Shown in pieces: positions 1-7,166 of a DNA stretch of 64,000 nt. The stretch spans positions 1 to 64,000 of the forward strand of contig NZ_QZCH01000023.1 in the NCBI RefSeq assembly GCF_003596335.1, read 5' to 3'. The position numbers and the translations under genes are program-made. The stretch comes from Motilimonas pumila. Lineage in GTDB: Bacteria; Pseudomonadota; Gammaproteobacteria; Enterobacterales; CBDFNC01. The notes beneath the pieces are model-generated. The model did not search any database and was not told the DNA's origin. It saw nothing but the letters and a program-made list of their open reading frames with translations. The stretch's first letter is position 1. Each line of letters starts with the position of its first letter.

Positions 1-135
1 GACCCTGCCAGCATTGCCGCCGACCAAGCCAGCGGCCGCCAAGAAGATTATTGGCAGCAATACAATAAATGGCAGCTGTTTAAAAAGAAATGGCACCAGA
101 GTGCATTTAACCAAGCCGAAACGGGCGTCGTATGA
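1..135 (+). CDS. 3' end of a membrane-protein paralogue of the T6SS cassette (cut by window edge)
   Basis: Only the last 44 codons are inside the window, in frame 1, ending with TGA at 133-135. The encoded tail is nearly identical to the last 44 residues of the gene at 3611-4591. The two DNA segments (1-135 and 4457-4591) differ at only 7 positions, two of which change an amino acid (E/D and Y/H). A further cassette of the same family therefore lies immediately left of the window. It is followed after 96 bp by the first PAAR gene. The function of the family is not known from sequence; a T6SS-associated immunity or accessory role is inferred from position only. Confidence 0.8.
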   Translation, partial: DPASIAADQASGRQEDYWQQYNKWQLFKKKWHQSAFNQAETGVV

Positions 136-231
136 GTCCCAGTATAAAGAGCATTGTAACAGGCCGCGATTAACCTAGCGCAGCCCGAACCAATTAGCAG
201 CCATTAACAATTTAACCGTAAAGGATTTTAC

Positions 232-516
232 ATGGGTAACGCAGCAAAACTCGGTGATATCGGCACCGCTCACGATGGCTTTCCGCCTACCCCGATTACC
301 GCTGGCTCTGGCACGGTAAAAGTAGACGGTATTCCACTGGCACGAAAAGGTGATCCCTTAGCGCCTCATTCAAAACCTAAACACCCGCCACACGGTCGCA
401 GTATATCGGGTGGCTCAGGTACCGTTTTTGCCGACGGTAAACCGGTCGCAAAAACCGGTGATGGGGTCAGCTGTGGCGGTGTCGTCATCGGCGGCGGCAC
501 AGTGAACGTAGGATAG
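232..516 (+). CDS. PAAR-domain T6SS spike-tip protein, copy 1
   Basis: A complete 94-residue protein. The PAAR fold is recognisable from its regularly spaced Gly/His/Pro/Asp motifs: 'ARKGDPLAPH' near residues 37-46, 'SGGSGTVFADGKP' near 59-71 and 'AKTGD' near 73-77. PAAR proteins form the sharp metal-binding cone on the VgrG trimer and connect effectors to the secreted spike. This is a bare PAAR without a fused toxin, so cargo is presumably encoded downstream (722-1696). It has an AAAGGA ribosome site about 9 bases upstream of the ATG. It differs from copy 2 only at residue 78 (Gly here, Ala there). No vgrG or T6SS structural gene is visible in the window. Confidence 0.92.
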   Translation: MGNAAKLGDIGTAHDGFPPTPITAGSGTVKVDGIPLARKGDPLAPHSKPKHPPHGRSISGGSGTVFADGKPVAKTGDGVSCGGVVIGGGTVNVG

Positions 517-811
517 ATGATAAGGCTAGATGCATTCAGTCCATTCAAGCCAGATAAAACCACATGTTAAGCAAAACCTTAGAATACGGCCCTGACGCTT
601 ACCGCGCCGAACAAGCCCAAGATTTAGCGCTAAGAAGTGGCTGTCCTGTCCTTCGGCACAGTGAACGTAGGATAGGTGATAAGGCTAGATGCATTTAGTC
701 ATTCAAGCCTGATAAAACCAGATGTTAAGCAAGACCTTAGAATACGGCCCTGACGCCTACCGCGCCGAACAAGCCCAAGATTTAGAGCTAAGAAGTGGCT
801 GTCCTGTCCTT
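495..811 (+). repeat. 159-bp tandem duplication spanning a PAAR 3' end and the next gene's 5' end
   Basis: Unit 1 covers 495-653 and unit 2 covers 654-811. Each begins in the last codons of the PAAR gene, contains the stop and spacer with the next gene's ATG (564 and 722), and ends after the same stretch following the 'QDL' codons. The units are about 94% identical with a one-base length difference in the spacer. The duplication leaves a short non-functional 5' copy (564-698) in front of the full ORF (722-1696). Confidence 0.9.
564..698 (+). pseudogene. Truncated duplicate of the cassette gene 5' end (44 codons)
   Basis: The ORF starts with ATG 564 and encodes the shared N-terminus 'MLSKTLEYGPDAYRAEQAQD'. 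It then runs through the duplication junction into the repeated PAAR 3' sequence in another frame and stops at TAG 696-698. The same N-terminus begins the ORF at 722 and, slightly diverged, the gene at 3611. It is the left unit of the tandem duplication and has no independent function that I can see. Confidence 0.75.
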
Positions 812-1696
812 ACTTGCATGTTGACAGCAGGTATTGCCGCTTGGGACGCGATCCGGCTATTTGATGTGAATGATGATAATGCAGCATTTGCGATGGCTAT
901 GGTGGCGACAGGTACAGCGGTATCTACTATTGCGGGTACTTTTATTACTGCTTCAAGTACAACATTCGGCCTTGGTCCTATTGCTTGGTTTGGTGTCGCG
1001 CTATCACTATCCGGTTTTTTATTATATCTATTCTTCAAAGATTCAGAGATGGAAATTTGGTTAAAAAATGGCCCGTTTAGTGAAAAAACCTCAACTAAAC
1101 TGGCATTCTTAAAGCAACCTGATAAGGCATTTCATTACTTTATCAGCCAGCTCATGTCTCTTTCAATTACCACATATAAATCAGATAACTTTATTCATGA
1201 GCCAGAACGGTATAATACGTTTAAAAAGTTAGGTGCTACCCATGCGATATTTGTACGAACCAACTTATTACAATTAATCAATAGCAATAAAGTAAAGATT
1301 CACTTTTATGCTCGTGAAGCCATTAGAAAAATAACTGCTGTAACCACAAGAACAGGCCGCTCGACAGAAACAAGCTTGGTTAATATCAGTAGTAACAATA
1401 CCGCGGTGCTAAAGATTGAGGATACCCAGGAAGGCAGATTGTATTACTTGAAACATAATAAAAAAATTCCTAAAACTACAAACAATAATTCTCTTTGGCG
1501 TTACTGGAAGTATGAGGAGCAAAAATTAGAGCCTGCTTTTGTTGTTCGAATGCAATTACACATTGAAAATATGATATTCCCAGCGCCGCATTTATCCAGT
1601 AAACAGCCTGACTCAGTGCCAACAAGTGAGCCGACATTTGGTGATGACAGTTGGTGGGCAAACCAAATAGATTACCCCCATCGAGAGGTAAAGTAA
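722..1696 (+). CDS. Chimeric ORF: cassette N-terminus joined to a VasX/BTH_I2691-like T6SS effector C-terminus
   Basis: A 324-residue product. Residues 1-20 are the N-terminus shared with the membrane-protein gene at 3611, after which the sequences no longer match. From about residue 30 there are two or three hydrophobic segments (about 30-60, 63-80 and 82-104). The charged motif 'SEMEIWLKNGPFS' follows, and the protein ends in a soluble ~200-residue tail containing 'MQLHIENMIFPAP'. Hydrophobic helices followed by 'xxEIWLxxGPF' resemble the C-terminal end of large pore-forming T6SS effectors of the VasX/BTH_I2691 type. That assignment is from memory and moderate. The effector N-terminus is missing, so this is probably a recombination product. 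The stop is 1 bp before the next ATG (1698), indicating co-translation with a putative partner. Confidence 0.6.
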   Translation: MLSKTLEYGPDAYRAEQAQDLELRSGCPVLTCMLTAGIAAWDAIRLFDVNDDNAAFAMAMVATGTAVSTIAGTFITASSTTFGLGPIAWFGVALSLSGFLLYLFFKDSEMEIWLKNGPFSEKTSTKLAFLKQPDKAFHYFISQLMSLSITTYKSDNFIHEPERYNTFKKLGATHAIFVRTNLLQLINSNKVKIHFYAREAIRKITAVTTRTGRSTETSLVNISSNNTAVLKIEDTQEGRLYYLKHNKKIPKTTNNNSLWRYWKYEEQKLEPAFVVRMQLHIENMIFPAPHLSSKQPDSVPTSEPTFGDDSWWANQIDYPHREVK

Positions 1697-1697
1697 C

Positions 1698-2954
1698 ATG
1701 TATCAACGCACAGCTTACAACAGCAAACACGTGCCACTGCAAAAGCCAGCGGTTAAAAAAGGGTTATTAGCGAAGTTCTTTTCAACAGCGACACGTTTTT
1801 CATTTACTCAGACTTGTGATGTATTGGCGACCAAAGCATTAAGCTATTACAAACCTTCACATTGGCATAGAGATGAATCTAAGCAACAGCAGCAGCCTGA
1901 AACAGCGTTTGCTTGGAATGAGCAGACCATGGGGCATGATACTATGAGCCCTTGGTCTGTGGTTTACTTAAATGTAACTGGTTTAAGTAAGTTTTTTATT
2001 CTTTATTTTTTACCTTTTTCTCTAATTGTTTTACTTGTTAGTTTTATATTTGATGATTTTTCGGTTTCGGAGCTGGTGAAAATACTAGAAAAGTATGCCC
2101 TAATTTCTCTGCCTTTTGCTGTATTTTGGGCTCAAGGTGAATTACTTAATCGCGGTTACTTTATGTTGCCCTTTCTCAAAGCTCAACGCGCTTATGAGCT
2201 TAACCGAAGAACCGGCATGGTGACCTTATATCGCCATAATAAGCCTTATTTTACCCACCCATTTATTGAGTTTGATTGCTTTCTGAATGCGGCACCGGGC
2301 CACCAAGGGTTAATGAATTACAGTCTCTTATTGGTTCATCGCTATAACGGTTATCGACACGGCGTGCCCTTACATTTGATGTTGCCAAGCAATCAGCTGA
2401 TTGATGAATACAAGCGTTTTTGGAATATGGTACAGCAATACATGGATATTAGCCGGCCCTTGCCCGATATCTTAATGTTAGAAGCGGTGCGTAATAAAGA
2501 CGAAACCACCCGTATTTATGATGCTACTCACCCAAGAGAGTCACATTATTGGCGGCAGATGAGTGATGAGGTTTTTGACCAAAAGTTGGATGCGTTGGCA
2601 ATAGAGCAGCTTCAACAGCCCGCAACGGGCGCGGTTATTAATATTTTTGCAGAAGAAGGTCATCAACAATGTTCAGAGTGCAACACATGGAGCCCCGAAG
2701 GTGAACGCCATTGCACTGAATGTCATCACCCATTTGCGATAGACAACGCGGCGATACCAGAGCCAGCATTACACCAAGCGGTATGGCAAGGGGACTGGGC
2801 TAAGGCTAGAAGTTTGTTGGCACAAGGTGCAAGCATTCATGAAGTTAATGAACAAGGTAGAACTGCAATGGACTTAGCTCAGGAAAGAGAGGATAAATTG
2901 ATGATTGAGCTACTTGAAACGCATGGTGAAGTGGGCAATGAAGTGCCACATTAA
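1698..2954 (+). CDS. Membrane protein (DUF6708-like) with C-terminal zinc ribbon and ankyrin repeats
   Basis: A 418-residue product. Two membrane helices lie near residues 95-120 and 130-150. The cytoplasmic core shared with the 3611 paralogue carries 'YELNRRTGMVTLYRH' near 175-189 and 'YMDISRPLPDI' near 247-257. Unlike the paralogue, it continues with a four-cysteine zinc ribbon (CSEC ... CTEC, about residues 328-350) and one to two ankyrin-like repeats (about 356-412, 'ALHQAVWQGDWAKARSLLAQ'). It starts 1 bp after the chimeric effector ORF. By analogy with other T6SS cassettes it may be the immunity or accessory partner; this is inference. The DUF6708 label is a low-confidence recollection. 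Confidence 0.7.
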   Translation: MYQRTAYNSKHVPLQKPAVKKGLLAKFFSTATRFSFTQTCDVLATKALSYYKPSHWHRDESKQQQQPETAFAWNEQTMGHDTMSPWSVVYLNVTGLSKFFILYFLPFSLIVLLVSFIFDDFSVSELVKILEKYALISLPFAVFWAQGELLNRGYFMLPFLKAQRAYELNRRTGMVTLYRHNKPYFTHPFIEFDCFLNAAPGHQGLMNYSLLLVHRYNGYRHGVPLHLMLPSNQLIDEYKRFWNMVQQYMDISRPLPDILMLEAVRNKDETTRIYDATHPRESHYWRQMSDEVFDQKLDALAIEQLQQPATGAVINIFAEEGHQQCSECNTWSPEGERHCTECHHPFAIDNAAIPEPALHQAVWQGDWAKARSLLAQGASIHEVNEQGRTAMDLAQEREDKLMIELLETHGEVGNEVPH

Positions 2955-3300
2955 TTAGTGCTCACACGAGCAGTAAAGGTTACTTTATTTATGACGCTCT
3001 TTTATAAAAAGAGCGTTCTCTTATTGAGATAATTAAAAAATGTCTATTTACTACCATGCCGCTTGGCTAAGTGAGCATGGTTGAAGATTACACGAGCCAC
3101 AGTGAGCTACTGATACGACTATCTCGAAAACGTGGTGACTAGCTTGTGATCGACTTAATTTTACAATATGCCTGAAAAGCAAACATGCTCAGGATTGATT
3201 TATAGAAAGTCGAAGCTTTTTGACTCAAAGTCTAAAAGCCTTGATTGTTCTTATTCACACACGGTATTGAAATGTGAACTCTCTTATTTGAGGAAAAACC
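2955..3300 (+). other. 346-bp intergenic spacer before PAAR copy 2
   Basis: No convincing gene. It holds a hairpin at 2994-3016 just after the preceding stop. A clear ribosome site (GAGGAAAA, about 3291-3298) precedes the second PAAR gene. The 60 bases directly upstream of PAAR copy 2 do not match those upstream of copy 1, so the duplicated block begins essentially at the PAAR start codon. Confidence 0.6.
2994..3020 (+). terminator. Hairpin terminator after the zinc-ribbon/ankyrin gene
   Basis: A perfect 10-bp stem (ACGCTCTTTT, 2994-3003; AAAAGAGCGT, 3007-3016) with a 3-base loop, followed by a weakly T-rich tail. It lies 40 bp after the stop codon of the gene ending at 2954. The A/T symmetry would also allow function in the other direction. 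Confidence 0.65.
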
Positions 3301-3585
3301 ATGGGAAACGCAGCAAAACTCGGTGATATCGGCACCGCTCACGATGGCTTTCCGCCTACCCCGATTACCGCTGGCTCTGGCACGGTAAAAGTAGACGGTA
3401 TTCCACTGGCACGAAAAGGTGACCCCTTGGCGCCTCACTCAAAACCTAAACACCCGCCACACGGTCGCAGTATATCGGGTGGCTCAGGTACCGTATTTGC
3501 CGACGGTAAACCGGTTGCAAAAACCGGTGATGCGGTCAGCTGTGGTGGTGTCGTCATCGGCGGCGGCACGGTGAATGTAGGATAG
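3301..3585 (+). CDS. PAAR-domain T6SS spike-tip protein, copy 2
   Basis: A 94-residue product with the PAAR signature described for copy 1 (Gly-Asp and His-rich turns, 'GGVVIGGGTVNVG' end). Ten nucleotide differences from copy 1 give a single residue change (Ala78 for Gly78), so both proteins are under the same constraint and should be interchangeable on the VgrG tip. It is followed after 25 bp by the membrane-protein gene at 3611, without an intervening effector-like ORF. This cassette may have lost its toxin, or the partner may itself be the cargo. Confidence 0.92.
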   Translation: MGNAAKLGDIGTAHDGFPPTPITAGSGTVKVDGIPLARKGDPLAPHSKPKHPPHGRSISGGSGTVFADGKPVAKTGDAVSCGGVVIGGGTVNVG

Positions 3586-3610
3586 ATGAATTCAGTCCTG
3601 ATATAACCAG

Positions 3611-4591
3611 ATGTTAAACAAAATACTCAAATACGGCCCTGACGCTTACCGCGCAGAGCAAGCCCAAGATTTAGCGGCAGAAAAGCCGCTGTTTGGCGGT
3701 GTGCTAAAACAAAAACAGCAAACGCTGAATTTATCTGCCCCTAGCCGCTGGTTTGACCACCGCTTTTTTGATAAAGCCACGGCCAAGTTTACCGCGCAAT
3801 TTACTAAGCCTGAATACCAAAGCGCAGCCCTGCGGTTTGACGCTGAGATGCTACGAATACCTCATTATATCAATGGCGGTGGCGGCATGAACGCCCTGAT
3901 ATTAACCTTATGGGCATTTGGCTGGCTTGCAAAGTTTGCTTTTTTCCCATTTATTACTTTGATGTGTTTTACATTTGCATACTCAGAATTAAAAGTATCA
4001 GAAGATATTTCCTTCTTTCAGGCTTATTGGGATTCCTTTTTCCGGTTACATTCAGTTATTACTCTCCCCTGTTTTATCATGGGCCAAATAGCGAAACTCT
4101 ACCAATACTATCAAGCTAAAAAAGATCCGGTGATTGCCAAGCGCCACTTTGAGCTCAATCGCCAAACCGGCCAAGTCATTTTTTACCACGAAGAAACCGA
4201 GGCGGTGGAAGCCAGCTTACCCTTTCGTGAGTTTGTGGCAGAAATTCGCCCTAAAATGAACCACCAAGGCATTGTGGTGCGTAATGAAGTCTACATTCGT
4301 CACTATAAATCAACGTGGTATGAGTTTAACGCTGCCCAATTGGGGAACGACCGCACGCTATCGGACGCTTACGCCCTGTGGAACTTTATTCAGTGCTACA
4401 TGGACACCAGTCAAGCTTTACCGGATATTCCGCAACTTGAAATCTGGCGTAAAATCGACCCTGCCAGCATTGCCGCCGACCAAGCCAGCGGCCGCCAAGA
4501 CGATTATTGGCAGCAACACAATAAATGGCAGCTGTTTAAAAAGAAGTGGCACCAGAGTGCATTTAACCAAGCCGAAACGGGTGTGGTGTAA
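3611..4591 (+). CDS. Membrane protein of the T6SS cassette family (DUF6708-like)
   Basis: A 326-residue product. The N-terminal ~20 residues match those of the ORFs at 564 and 722. Two transmembrane helices lie near 95-120 and 140-165. The core carries 'FELNRQTGQVIFYHEE' near 179-194 and 'YMDTSQALPDIPQLE' near 264-278, aligned with the 1698 paralogue ('YELNRRTGMV', 'YMDISRPLPDI'). It lacks the zinc ribbon and ankyrin tail of that paralogue. The tail is almost identical to the partial gene at base 1. Repeated association with PAAR genes points to a T6SS cassette role (immunity or adaptor), which is not provable from sequence. Confidence 0.7.
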   Translation: MLNKILKYGPDAYRAEQAQDLAAEKPLFGGVLKQKQQTLNLSAPSRWFDHRFFDKATAKFTAQFTKPEYQSAALRFDAEMLRIPHYINGGGGMNALILTLWAFGWLAKFAFFPFITLMCFTFAYSELKVSEDISFFQAYWDSFFRLHSVITLPCFIMGQIAKLYQYYQAKKDPVIAKRHFELNRQTGQVIFYHEETEAVEASLPFREFVAEIRPKMNHQGIVVRNEVYIRHYKSTWYEFNAAQLGNDRTLSDAYALWNFIQCYMDTSQALPDIPQLEIWRKIDPASIAADQASGRQDDYWQQHNKWQLFKKKWHQSAFNQAETGVV

Positions 4592-5082
4592 AACCTATTA
4601 TAAATAGTATCGTAGTAGGTCGGCTTGTCCGGCGAATAGAGTATTGTTAAGTAAAAGCCGAGCGCGTGGCCCAAACGCGAATGATGCCAAGCCAGCCGTC
4701 AATTTAAAATGTTACTTGGATACGGTAGTATTTTATTTGTTCAACTAATTACTTTTTCCAGAGACGGCTTTACTTTTTAATAAAGCATCTTCTGGCAGAA
4801 CTTTTATCTTAGGGGTTTCATTATGAGAACAATATTTGCGTTGTGGTAAGGCCTGAAATTGCTCGACACGTTCTAGATTCTCAAAATACCGCTATTCAAA
4901 GTTAGCAGGAGTCACTCGGCCATTGCTTGTATGTTGAGCGCGCGCCCCTTAAGCCAGCTTGTCATATTGCATTAAGTGATCCTCTAACCGCTAACTTCCC
5001 TTGCTTCTTGACTGTATTGACTTTTTTGTTATGTTTTGTGGGCAAAATAATGGTTGCGCTCAACGTCTTTAAGGAGAAAGCA
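4592..5082. other. 491-bp spacer separating the T6SS cassettes from the next gene
   Basis: The first ~40 bp retain weak similarity to the sequence following the partial gene at 1-135, consistent with the duplicated block ending here. The middle contains a possible transposase scrap on the minus strand (4745-4940). A reading frame open from 4927 into the next gene is unlikely to be used, because a strong ribosome site sits at 5071-5076. Confidence 0.5.
4745..4940 (-). pseudogene. Possible 3' remnant of an IS3-family transposase
   Basis: Read on the minus strand, one frame gives 'HTSNGRVTPANFE' followed by a stop (4892-4894), then continues open to a second stop at 4745-4747. The motif resembles the end of IS3-type transposases ('HxSNGxxSPxxFE'). 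No terminal inverted repeats or upstream transposase sequence were found. If real, it marks an old insertion at the edge of the accessory locus. Confidence 0.3.
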
Positions 5083-7014
5083 ATGGCCTATGATTATGGC
5101 TCATCTGGTTTAGGTATAAAAAACCCGTATAAGGTAGAAGGTTTCATTCGCTTAATTGCTGGTGTTTTAATCAGCTTATTAGGTTTATATGGTTTATTAT
5201 CTGTGCCTCAATTGGTTGAGCAGGATATTATCACTGGCTGGATTTATGCTGGCTTTGGGTTTTTATTGCTCATTCTAGGCTTAAAGCGAGCGGGAGGCGG
5301 GGCGTTTCAGTTATTTCGGTTTTTTGTTGGTCGCTCTGTGCCGAGCTCTTTGGCGTTTAACTTTACTAAATCCGAGAAGGATAATGCCCTCGCCGAGAAA
5401 AAGAGCTTGGCGTACAACAGCGACGCATTAGAAGCCATGTTGATGGGGCGTAAAAACTCCACTTTTATTGAGCCGCAAGGTTGGTTGTCGCGCTTGGTAC
5501 ACAGCTTGTTTCCTAAGCTTATTTTCCTTCCTTATCCAGTCAGAAACATCACCCAAGACATCGCCAGTGTATTAATGACTACTGTAGTGGCCTTTGTGGC
5601 TTTTGGGTTAGCGTCTTTTGTATCTGCTTCTGGTTTAGCTGGTAGTGCAGGCCATATTATTACCCCTGTTTTTTCAGTTTTATTACTGGTTTATTTAGTG
5701 CTTACTTGGCGTAGCGTTGCGGCTGAGATCGTGCTCAGTAGGGTGACTCGTATACAGTCTAAAGGGGCGGCGAGTTTGGCGAAAATTATCGCTTTTTCTA
5801 TCTTGTTTCCGGTTGCCATTGGTTTGTCTTACCAATATTTTAATGAGTTTTTTCAACAGCTAGACAAAACAACGCAAGGCGATTTGATAAAAGAAATAGA
5901 CCGTTTAGCGGTTTTCTCTGCCTGGCCTAGCTTGATGTTGTTATTGGCATTAGCGGTCGTGGCGTCTGTCATTATTATCAGTTTGGTTATTGCCAGAACA
6001 AAGCATATAGAGGCAACCACTGAGGTCAGTGAGTATCGGGATAACTTGCAGGAGTCGGTTCATCCCAACGAAATATTCATCAATATAGAAAACATAGTGT
6101 TAGCAAACCGCCGCTATAAAGAAATCCCAAATCGCACCTACCGAGACTTCGACCCTAAGCTAAAAGAGCAAAGCCAAGGTAAAGGGTCTTTTTCTGGGGA
6201 GTTATTAATTGAAACCCAGCCAGAGTTTAAACCCGTGGAGTTTTCGCCGTTGACAAAAAAGGTGCGTTTATTTAGCACCATTGCGGGCCAAGTGCTTGTT
6301 GTTGTGGCGGCATATTTATTTTACCTATTGGCGAGTGATGTCAGTGCCTTGGCAACTTTTATTGAAAAAGTCATTGAGACAAAGCGCCACAGTGAACAAC
6401 AAACATTGGATTATATTGTAGAAGCGTCGGTGTTATTGGTTGGGTTTTTAGGGGCATTTTTTAGCTGGCAAATAGTATCAACCGTGGGCCGTATTCTTGG
6501 TAATGCTTCACATGTATTTTGGAGTGAAATGCAGTTTGAGTCGTTATTAATGTATATGAAGACAGAAGGGACGTTTACTGAATCAAAAATTAGCACAGGT
6601 ATGGCCATTAATGATTCAACCCGCTCTGAAAATGTTGTGGTGAGAAGCTCTATCACCCCTTGGCTGGTAAGTTCACGTATTACCACCAGTACTTTTGCTA
6701 CCAGTGGTAACCAAAACCTTGAGTTACCTCGCTACATTATGTCTTTGAAAAAAAATGACCAAGAGCTTGAAACCATAGTGCAAGAGATTAAAGGCTTTTT
6801 GCAAGCACGAGAAACTTTAGCGGGCTTTAAAAATACGGCTGACTTACAAAATGCGGAAAATATTCTACAAGTAAATCAAGTGAGCCGGCAAACTCATCAA
6901 CAAGACGCACTAAGCCAAAAAGAGCAAGAACAAGCCGCCGCGATTAAACAAAATGAACAGCAAGAAACAGCAGAGCTAAGGCCTACCTTAAGCCCTGAAG
7001 CAGAAAATAACTAG
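5083..7014 (+). CDS. Large multi-pass membrane protein of unknown function
   Basis: A 643-residue protein. I chose ATG 5083 over the longer open frame (from 4927) because AAGGAG lies at 5071-5076 with ideal spacing. It has paired membrane helices near residues 22-40 and 45-65, two more near 165-210, two near 235-290, and two near 395-420 and 450-475. The last 170 residues are soluble and end in a Gln/Glu-rich coiled-coil-like tail. I recognise no catalytic motif. Its place directly beside the T6SS cassettes may be coincidental. Confidence 0.75.
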   Translation: MAYDYGSSGLGIKNPYKVEGFIRLIAGVLISLLGLYGLLSVPQLVEQDIITGWIYAGFGFLLLILGLKRAGGGAFQLFRFFVGRSVPSSLAFNFTKSEKDNALAEKKSLAYNSDALEAMLMGRKNSTFIEPQGWLSRLVHSLFPKLIFLPYPVRNITQDIASVLMTTVVAFVAFGLASFVSASGLAGSAGHIITPVFSVLLLVYLVLTWRSVAAEIVLSRVTRIQSKGAASLAKIIAFSILFPVAIGLSYQYFNEFFQQLDKTTQGDLIKEIDRLAVFSAWPSLMLLLALAVVASVIIISLVIARTKHIEATTEVSEYRDNLQESVHPNEIFINIENIVLANRRYKEIPNRTYRDFDPKLKEQSQGKGSFSGELLIETQPEFKPVEFSPLTKKVRLFSTIAGQVLVVVAAYLFYLLASDVSALATFIEKVIETKRHSEQQTLDYIVEASVLLVGFLGAFFSWQIVSTVGRILGNASHVFWSEMQFESLLMYMKTEGTFTESKISTGMAINDSTRSENVVVRSSITPWLVSSRITTSTFATSGNQNLELPRYIMSLKKNDQELETIVQEIKGFLQARETLAGFKNTADLQNAENILQVNQVSRQTHQQDALSQKEQEQAAAIKQNEQQETAELRPTLSPEAENN

Positions 7015-7063
7015 CCATAGGGTTATTTACTGTAACTGCTGACAAGAAGTGGAAGTAGAAAAG

Positions 7064-7114
7064 AGGCTTAACTTATTCATTACTCTTTTTACATTGCTTA
7101 GTAATAAGTAAGCC
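7064..7114 (+). terminator. Imperfect hairpin downstream of the large membrane-protein gene
   Basis: GGCTTA-CTTATT on the left (from 7064) can pair with AATAAGTAAGCC on the right (to about 7113), with small bulges and an A/T-rich loop, followed by T-rich sequence (ATATTTATTTTG). It is a candidate transcription stop between the genes at 5083 and 7167. Its stability was not calculated. Confidence 0.35.
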
Positions 7115-7166
7115 CGCAATATTTATTTTGTAACAACGCTATGATTACGGATAAGGAAGTTACTTG

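Larger units (their letters stand above)
1..4591 (+). repeat. Repeated T6SS cassette arrangement (PAAR gene plus membrane-protein gene)
   Basis: Two direct-repeat pairs frame this locus. Bases 1-135 match 4457-4591 (7 differences). Bases 232-516 match 3301-3585 (10 differences in 285 bp, only one of them non-synonymous). The order 'membrane-protein tail, PAAR, cassette genes, PAAR, membrane protein' indicates at least three serially duplicated cassettes, one of them mostly outside the window. The nearly silent divergence of the PAAR copies suggests recent duplication or ongoing gene conversion. Confidence 0.75.

Noticed and set aside
4927..5082. 52-codon N-terminal extension of the 5083 membrane protein
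   Set aside because: AAGGAG at 5071-5076 ideally serves ATG 5083, and the extension lies in DNA that may be transposase remnant.
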